Assembly: GCA_016165875.1 (NCBI GenBank)
Contig: JABBOT010000007.1
Span: 13,609,806 to 13,673,805, forward strand
Reading direction: 5' to 3'
DNA length: 64,000 bases
Source of the DNA: Acanthopleura granulata
Taxonomy: Eukaryota > Mollusca > Polyplacophora > Chitonida > Chitonidae
The notes below the pieces were generated by a model that made no database searches, was not told the DNA's origin, and saw nothing but the letters and a program-made list of their open reading frames with translations. Positions within the stretch are counted from its first letter, which is position 1; every line of letters starts with the position of its first letter. Made by a program: the position numbers and the translations under genes. Below, piece by piece: positions 57,301 through 64,000 of the stretch.

Positions 57301-57979
57301 TTAGCGACATGTTGTCATGCACGCGAGCCGATGTGCGGTATAAATTTCCTTTATACCGCACCTCCCATAGGGAGGGTAGGGGGTGCTCTTTGGGGAACTC
57401 TCGAATTTATCCTATATTCTTAGGACAGTTGTCCATGTACTGCACAGCTAATGCCCAAGCGGAGCGCCGCAAAAGCCAGCCCGCAAGAGCCTCGACATCT
57501 CGTATAGGATTTCGTGTTGTCTTGCACTCAGACCCCTCGTTAAGTGAATGCATGGCTCATGTCAAATGCTAGGAGGTCCCTGTCAAAACATTCATTTTCA
57601 AAATCTGATAGCCCGATCGATCGGGACCTATATAGTGCTGTTTAGCCGCACCCAAAAATTTAACTCAAGCTCGAGTCGATTTTATTTTCTGAGTCACAGA
57701 ATCGTATTCAGGGAGGTCTTATGACCTTGGATCTCAATTATCGGTGGTATGGGCTGTACGGGTGCCCTCGCTTTAATTTTGATTTCATCGTATTTTAATC
57801 GTGGACTTGTGTGTCGATGTTTAAACCCCTAAGTTAAAATGCGCGAAATACATAGACCATACTAATTACACACCTGTGTGCCGAGACTGTGTGCAAAATG
57901 CATTAGGGATGTTCTTTACTGTGCCGTCATATAACCGTCGATTTCTTTCTCTTTCCAGTGGTACAACGAACTGGAGTAG
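53671..57979 (+). CDS. EFH4: secreted small EF-hand protein (5 coding exons)
   Basis: Coding exons 53671-53720, 54951-55060, 55560-55730, 57026-57069 and 57959-57979 total 396 bases (131 aa). The ATG exon begins at 53654. A signal peptide (MNPTLIVFSLCLAVCLG) precedes mature AVPHDRIAKIFKDFD. EF loops: DSNGNDVVSDLE, DMNKDGLLTDAD and DKNKNGIEWVE, with the same noncanonical features as its paralogues. The C-terminus is WYNELE. Exon 2 uses a GTGTGT donor, weaker than those of the other copies. Intron 1 contains two SINEs in head-to-head orientation, the second ending 19 bases before exon 2. The poly(A) signal is at 58027-58032. Expression with EFH3 is likely because the promoters match, but this is inference. 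Confidence 0.88.
54294..54556 (-). mobile_element. SINE, near full length, long (TTTA)n tail
   Basis: Minus-strand copy with about twelve TTTA units at 54294-54342 and a head ending near CGCGCTATTCCCCTCGGCG. In EFH4 intron 1. Confidence 0.85.
54661..54931 (+). mobile_element. SINE, near full length
   Basis: Plus-strand copy with head TTGGTCGAGAGGGTTAGTGCG, B box GTGAGTTCAAGTCCAGC and tail AAATAAATAAATAG. Its head faces the head of the copy at 54294-54556, about 105 bases away. Confidence 0.88.
55299..55388. repeat. Tandem 32-bp repeat, 2.8 copies
   Basis: Units at 55299-55330 and 55331-55362 and a partial unit at 55363-55388, identical where they overlap, so of recent origin. In EFH4 intron 2. 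Confidence 0.9.
56160..56610 (+). mobile_element. Possible 3' end of a non-LTR retrotransposon
   Basis: A 74-codon open frame (56175-56399) is followed by an AT-rich stretch that ends in AATAAAGAATAAAATTG, inside EFH4 intron 3. The layout resembles a truncated LINE 3' end, but no diagnostic domain is visible. Confidence 0.25.
57334..57360. repeat. Perfect 11-bp hairpin
   Basis: TGCGGTATAAA, loop TTTCC, TTTATACCGCA. It is followed at once by a CCTCCC/GGGAGG inverted pair (57361-57377). In EFH4 intron 4. Confidence 0.85.
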
Positions 57980-58026
57980 ACAAATGGCGTCATGATCCTA
58001 TCCACTTGGTCCTTATAAAGTTGCGA

Positions 58027-58032
58027 AATAAA
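58027..58032 (+). terminator. EFH4 poly(A) signal
   Basis: AATAAA 48 bases after the EFH4 stop codon. Confidence 0.75.
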
Positions 58033-60754
58033 ATCTGTCTTCTGTGGACAGAATTCTCTCACTCGCTCTCTGATAATCATATGATTATGGCGCATTAGCT
58101 GATACGAGGTGTGATGTGAAATACCAGCATCATTATATCAGTCAGTTCAGCAATTATTTTACGAGAACAAACCTGTATCGCTCTGACTGGGTAACACAGA
58201 AAACATATTTATATATACGTGTAAAATCAAGTGCTCAGAACTAAATAGCTATAGTGGAACAGTGCTCTTAATCAAGAATATGTTATATCCGTTACATGTA
58301 CCATGATATGTACAAATGGCGCCGATTAACCGACGATATTTTGTATTAACCAGTAGGTTGCAGTATTTGCACATGTATCATTTACACTATAGAACACAGT
58401 CCGAGAGGGCAAACCTCCGTCACAGCAAGAAAGACAAATTCCCTCACTCAGCAGCGCGGTTGGTCTTGATTGAGTGTGGAGTTACAGCAAAGAGACAGTT
58501 TCTTTCTATTTCTTGCCACCCAAAAATGATGTTTCCAGAGATAAAGTAAGGCTGAAAATGTAATTAACATGTCCTTGAGCAGCTGAGGTATCACGACATT
58601 TCCTTGTGGAATACAACTAATGGGTTATGCCAGGTTTGGTATGATAAAAAAAACAAAGGAAAATGGCTAAGATGCATGACATATTAATATAAAAGCGTGG
58701 GTTCCAGAAAGGGACACTACTTTGAAAAGGCAGATAGACACACTGAGAAAACACGCCAACAAAATGCTGAGGTAGTAACATTCTATATGTTTGCTATTTA
58801 GGCGTGCAGTAATCCCCTTTAAAGCCAGGAATAAAACCAAAACACTGTTCCTGTGAATGTCTTGCGGGAAAACTAAATTTCGTGTGGGTTAAATACTAAA
58901 TTAATATGCGGGTTAATCTTTTTTGTAGATAGGATTTCTGTCCCAGCAAAAACTAACATTTGCATAGTTTACAGGAGTTTATGTCAGGACATAAATTAAT
59001 TTGACGGGCTTTGATTTGAAGTTTCTGTATACACATACACATATAAAGCTTTATGGCGTTTAATAACTATTTATGGAGATAGACAGATCAGTGTTTGCTG
59101 GGAGCAGAGTTACAGTCTCCTTAAGGGGAGAAAATAATGCTTGAAAAATTAACTGAACTATAAAGTTCTGCATGGCAAAAATTTACATTTTGAATATGTA
59201 GATTAGAATTATAGTGTGTGCTCAGGCTCTGTTCTGGTGCAAATCATTCCCGACGAATTGTGAAAGACAAGTTCATCGCGATGTATAAGGGTTTGATAAC
59301 TTTCACTTCACACCGACTTAAACATACAAATGTTCCATTACTTCATGAACTCCCAGACAAACTTTCATCACGGTATACAGTCTGTAAAGTACAACGTGTA
59401 TGAAATGTGATTATTTGTAAAAATTTCTCTGAATGAAAACATTTCAGTAACAACCGTAACTGTGTAATTGCTATATTTTCCAAGTTCGCGCCGTCATCGA
59501 ACACGCATGGTTGAACAAGAAAAAGACTTGTTAAACTAAGTACTGCGACCAAAGCGGTCATTCTTTATAGTCAGTGTTGGCGTTAAGCCAGAAACAGCCA
59601 TTGACATATTCAATGTATCAGGGGAGACAACCATTACTCCACGGTAAAGATAGCGGTCACGTTTTGTGTGCTTCCTGGTCGTGTTTTGATAAGGATTAAA
59701 AACATCCGCTAATAGCTCGCGGGACAAAACGTGGGCAAGTCACGTACCGCTGTAAGCGAGGGGCGCTCTAAAACCGATCTTCACCTGTCCTGTGACGAAG
59801 ACAGAGAGAGCGGGTGGACTGGGTTACCTGTACGTGGACGAAGACATTGAGGGTTTACCTGGCAGAGTACAGAATATACACAGACCTACATGTGACCATA
59901 AGAGGGCGTTCCGGACTTGTAATACCCAGATCTGACAGCATAAGCTGTAGTGAGACTGACAGGGAAAGACAAAACATTAACAGCGTAAAAAAAAATGCTC
60001 TTCCAGACGATATCAAGGCGACTATGTGGTCCAGGGAGAAGGATACTGAGCGTAAGTCTAAACTCCTTGCAGGGCATGATAAAGGCTTGGGCCTAATTAC
60101 TCTGCCGTTTCTGCCAAAGAGTTCTCTAAGCGGCGACATGCTGTGCACTATTTCCATATCTCTGTAGTGGATGTATGAATATTCACATACGTCGCAGATC
60201 CGTTTCCAAGCAGGAAGATTAAGAATACTAATGAATAAGTAAACAGTCTTACAAAGAAATGGTGACAAAACTGTAAGAAGGCAGGTAAGGCAGGGGAAGC
60301 AACTGTGTTGACACATCTACACCACTTGGATTCTCCACTGTCATTTCAACAGTTTTCCCATAAAGTGGCCCAACGTATAACGTGTTATGTGTACACAGTT
60401 AATGCGAAATCTTTAACACATGCATTAACTCGAAAGCGTGACAACCTCTGAAATGTATTAAAATTAGCGTATACCAGTAAGCACATACAGCCACGGATAC
60501 TTTAAGGAGAGGGTCAATTGGGGAAACAACCACAGGCTTGCGTTGTGGGTCACCATCCGGGATGATACGTCACATGTGGTAGATCCCTGGTATAAACCTT
60601 TATAGCCCCTGAGGCGCAGTGAAGTTCAAGGACTATGCGTATATAAATGACCTACAACAGAGCCTTACCAATAGTGTTCTCTGAATACTGGACCTACACT
60701 GCCATGCAGTGGGTATAGATTACCCGTGTAAATGATGCAGGTCGTAGTGTGCAG

Positions 60755-60885
60755 TGGGCTCTGCCAGCAACCTGCGGATGGTCGCGGGAATCCCCTGGAC
60801 TCAGCTCGGTTTTTTCTCACCATAATGCTGGCCGACGTAGTGTAAGTGAAATACGTGAAACACCAAGCAAGTAAAAAAATACATG
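60755..60885 (+). mobile_element. SINE 3' half
   Basis: CTCTGCCAGCAACCTGCGGATGG through CCATAATGCTGGCCGACG to a degraded tail. Confidence 0.75.
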
Positions 60886-61777
60886 TAAATAAATCAGATT
60901 TGTTTAGTTGGGATATTAATTATTGACACATGTAGACCTGCAGTTACATGTTAGCCAAGTAAATGGCGTTTAGCCTGAGTATAGAATTTACACCGTGGAA
61001 TGTACCGATTTTGCCTGCGCCATGCAGCTAGGTAACAAGGTACAAGGTACCCGTAGATTTTTTTCAGTTGATTAAAAGAAATGACAATGGACTTAATGTA
61101 TATATGTATCCAGGAAGAATCCCAGTCATGGTTCACAAAACCTCACTTTTTTTTCTTTTTTATTTTTTTTTTTTATTTTTTTTGATTTAGGATAACCGAA
61201 ATATCGCAGTTCAAAGTAAGCATAAATATCCACGTCGGAAAAATCAAACAGATCGCCATGCTCTGAGTTTTAACCAATCAAGAGCGAAATATTTTTACGA
61301 CTCGAGAAGGTATCCGTTTCCTCTCTGACGTCATCCCTTACCAATTTGCCATATAGAAGTAGTGTTAAATCAGAGACTTCTGATATACTTTAAAGAAAAA
61401 GTGACAATGTAATACGTTGGCGGTTATCCCCCAAGGTCTCAACCAGGAGCCCACAATGGGCGGCGCTCGATTGTAATTGTGAGGGAACCTACTTTGCACG
61501 ACAAAGGAGTGTCTCGGCTCCAATATTGAAGAGCGTAGGGTACAAATGACGCGACATCGTGTTTATGGTTTCTCTAAAATGGTGTATCGCATGGCCTCGT
61601 AAAAATTCAATACTGAAAGGTGAATTATAGTTACCAGGTATGTCAAAAAATTGCCTACGCCCGTTTAGGTCTGTATGGACCCCTCTTCTGAAAAAAAATT
61701 TTGATTAAACTTTGTATAGTCTTTTCTTTTAACAGTACTCAATGTGGGCCCTATCTTTGCGTTTCCATAACCAATGC

Positions 61778-61869
61778 TCTCCCACCAGGATGGTATCCGA
61801 CGTAGTATAAGTGAAACATTTTTAATAGATTTCGGCGTAAAACGTAATAAGAAATCAAATGAATAAATA
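61778..61869 (+). mobile_element. SINE 3' fragment
   Basis: CTCCCACCAGGATGG..GTATAAGTGAAAC..TTTCGGCGTAAAAC with a GAATAAATA tail. Confidence 0.65.
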
Positions 61870-62470
61870 TTAAGATATTCTAAGAATGTTATATGTAAAT
61901 GAGACATTTTATCAGTTTTCTGTGTAAAATTTTGTCCAATTTCTACAAAGTTATTACAGGCGGCTGGCTTCCCAAGTCAATAAATTGTGCTGTTCTCCAC
62001 GATTCCAGTTCCGTGCATTCTGTTTAAATGGAGTGGTCTCCCCCCACCCTCTCCAAGCCCCTCTCCCCCGGGTTCTCCAACGCTCTCGCCTCGAAAATTG
62101 AACATCGTAGCCGTAATTTAAGTGAAATAACCTTGAGTATAGTCCCATGACGTACTAGTGCTAAACATATAAGATAGTTATAGTTTGTTCTGGATACTTT
62201 GTCAAGCCATGCGCCCCCCCCCCCCCGAGTAAGACTCCTGAACATTCTATTCATGTATATGCACATTCATGCCAATGAAGAGTCAAGACTGCATGTAAGT
62301 TTTACGTATTAAAATAATACAAGTGAAACCCCGAATATTTCAGCGGGATATTCTATATTACTGCCTACTACACTGCCACCTCTAGGAATATTATAGTTGT
62401 AAGAAGAGATCCGTCTTCGAAACAATCTATAACGCAGTGTTGTAATTCTGACCATTCTGACAGCGTGCAT

Positions 62471-62745
62471 AGTAAGCTGAAATATACAATATCACGTTGC
62501 CCTCTATAATCGGCGTTTCATAAACGTAGTACCGGTAAGGAGAAATGTGCAATATCATGTTGGCTTCAATATTCGAAGTTTAAATCAGAAAGAGCTGTAC
62601 CATATTATTATATGTGAGCTCATATTCGGAGTTTCGTATAGGTAGTAAGTAGAAATATGCTATATCATGTTGGCTTTAATATTCGGAGTGTCGTATACAT
62701 AGTAAGCCGAAATATACAACAGCATATTGACGTCAATAATCAATA
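62471..62745. repeat. Tandem repeat, period about 57 bp, 4-5 copies
   Basis: Unit of the type AGTAAGCCGAAATATACAAT..CATGTTGGCTTTAATATTCGGAGTTTCGTATACAT, with copies beginning near 62471, 62529, 62590, 62644 and 62701; the last is partial. Confidence 0.75.
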
Positions 62746-63390
62746 AACCATGGCATTTCTCCACCTCGAGTTTTATATGACCTGTTTTATGTCCAGCCAC
62801 ACAGACAAATGCATACATACACGCCAGCCAGATGTAGGCTTTAAGATGTTCTAGCCTGTTTAGGTGCTCATTTCCACGGCTTCATGCCTCCGCACGGAGG
62901 GTAATACTGCAATTCGTCCTTGCCCGCCACACGTATGGTTAAAGCCACGAGAATATTTATTCCGTCGATCGAGGGTAAATAAGGCTTGTGTAGCTGATGT
63001 ATTGTTCAATATCTGAGAATTTAACTGTATATAGAGCCCAGAATCATGCCTGCTCTCACATAGGATAATGTTTATGACTTGAAGACAGCAGCTCGTTTAC
63101 ATTTGCATGCACAACATAACTATGGTAAGTTTATTTCATGAAAGGTCAGATGTATCTGTCTTTTTCAGAGCGTAGATATCTTCATAGCTGTTGTGAGGTT
63201 TTCAGTTTATGACTCTTGAGAAGTGTTGCCCTTCTTCCTATGAAAATTATGATTGATGATCCTAGGCTGTCGCAAACCTACATGCTCATAACCCAGCTTG
63301 GTAAACGAATGCCGGGACGCAAAAGTAGCAGTTTTGTTGTCCATATCTACATGTATGTTTATATACGTGTTACGTTAAAGCCAAAGTGGG

Positions 63391-63540
63391 GGGTCTCCGT
63401 GGCTTAGGTCAGCCAGCAACCTGCCGATGGTCGTGGGTTTCCCTTGGGCTTTGCCCGATTTCCTCCCACCATAATGCTGACCGCGGCCGTCGTATAAGTG
63501 AAATATTCTTGAGTATGTCGTAAAACAACAATCAGATAAA
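63391..63540 (+). mobile_element. SINE with internal deletion
   Basis: The first 20 bases of the head (GGGTCTCCGTGGCTTAGG) are joined directly to CAGCCAGCAACCTGCCGATGG; the 3' half is intact. Confidence 0.8.
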
Positions 63541-63555
63541 TTGAGACCAGTGAGC

Positions 63556-63820
63556 GGCCTCCGTGACCGAGAGGGCTCGCGCTCCAGCGCGGCGCTATGA
63601 CTCCGTGCCTCTCACCAATAAGTTCGCTGTAAGTTCAAGTCCAGCTCATGCTGCCTTCCTCTCCGGCCGTACGTGGGTAGGTCTGCCAGCAGCCTGCGGA
63701 TGGTCGTGGGCATCTTCCGTTCTATATCCGGTTTCCTCACTGCATAATGCTGGCTGCCGTCGTAAAAGTGACACATTCTTGAGTTCGGGGTAAAACATCA
63801 ATCAAATAAAGAAATAAACA
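63556..63820 (+). mobile_element. SINE, near full length
   Basis: Head GGCCTCCGTGACCGAGAGGG, B box GTAAGTTCAAGTCCAGC and tail AATCAAATAAAG. It lies 15 bases after the preceding SINE, in the same orientation. Confidence 0.88.
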
Positions 63821-63865
63821 AAGCCAAACTGAACATTTACAAAAGTTGTGTTTTTTTTCTCATTG

Positions 63866-63915
63866 TATTTATTTAGTTGATTAGAGTTTTACGCCCTACT
63901 CAAGGCTATTTCGAG
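63866..63915 (-). mobile_element. SINE 3' end fragment
   Basis: TATTTATTTAGTTGATTAGAG followed by TTTTACGCCCTACTCAAG: the minus-strand tail end only. Confidence 0.65.
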
Positions 63916-64000
63916 TCATTCTAAGTGAATGCCATAATATTTCGTTCCGCAGAATGCGACTCCAAAATCCCACTTCCAGTCCCGGCCACGATCCGCTTTT

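Larger units (their letters stand above)
58033..64000. other. Gene-free right end
   Basis: No gene is recognised on either strand. It contains SINE pieces (60755-60885, 61778-61869, 62031-62150 doubtful, 63391-63540, 63556-63820, 63866-63915), a 57-bp tandem repeat (62471-62745), a T-rich run (61147-61185) and C runs (about 62041 and 62214). Open frames at 59814-60316 overlap on opposite strands and have no recognisable domains. Confidence 0.5.

Noticed and set aside
59814..60316. Overlapping open frames on both strands (117 and 153 codons)
   Set aside because: Neither has recognisable motifs; each is the shadow of the other in a stop-poor stretch.

Overview
This is animal nuclear DNA, most likely from a mollusc or another lophotrochozoan. 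The genes have short exons with GT-AG introns and AATAAA signals. Across the window lies one dominant tRNA-derived SINE family: a 'GCCTCCGTGGCCGAG..GTTAGCGCG' head, a GTTCAAGTCC B box, a 'TTCTTGAGTACGGCGTAAAACACCAATCAAATAAATA' type tail. I recall SINEs of this type from molluscs but could not check. No prokaryotic, plastid or CRISPR feature was seen. All exon models were built by hand from splice sites and reading phase; each adds up to an intact frame.

Left part (2.0-13.2 kb): a complete minus-strand gene for cystinosin (lysosomal cystine/H+ symporter, nine coding exons, 386 aa) sits head to head with a complete plus-strand gene for mitochondrial ribosomal protein mL55 (MRPL55, three exons, 115 aa). 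Only 146 bp separate the two start codons, so they probably share a bidirectional promoter.

Middle and right (16.2-58.0 kb): four tandem plus-strand paralogues (EFH1-EFH4) encode small secreted proteins of 128-131 aa with three EF-hand-like loops. Internal exon lengths are identical in all four (110, 171 and 44 bp). The second and third loops are only eight residues apart, and the third loop is one residue short, so this is an unusual EF-hand architecture that I could not match to a named family. EFH3 and EFH4 also share their promoters (CCAAT and TATA) and 5' UTR exon, so they are the younger pair. A degenerate Ty3/gypsy LTR retrotransposon (29.2-33.6 kb) lies between EFH2 and EFH3, inserted in an older minisatellite and flanked by a 5-bp duplication. 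A gene for a 1057-aa protein kinase-like protein (CDS 43.7-46.9 kb, intronless CDS, intron in the 5' UTR) lies between EFH3 and EFH4. Its N-terminal half carries ten 11-residue TQ repeats.

The rest is SINEs, degenerate tandem repeats and fold-back structures. From 58.0 kb to the end I recognise no gene.
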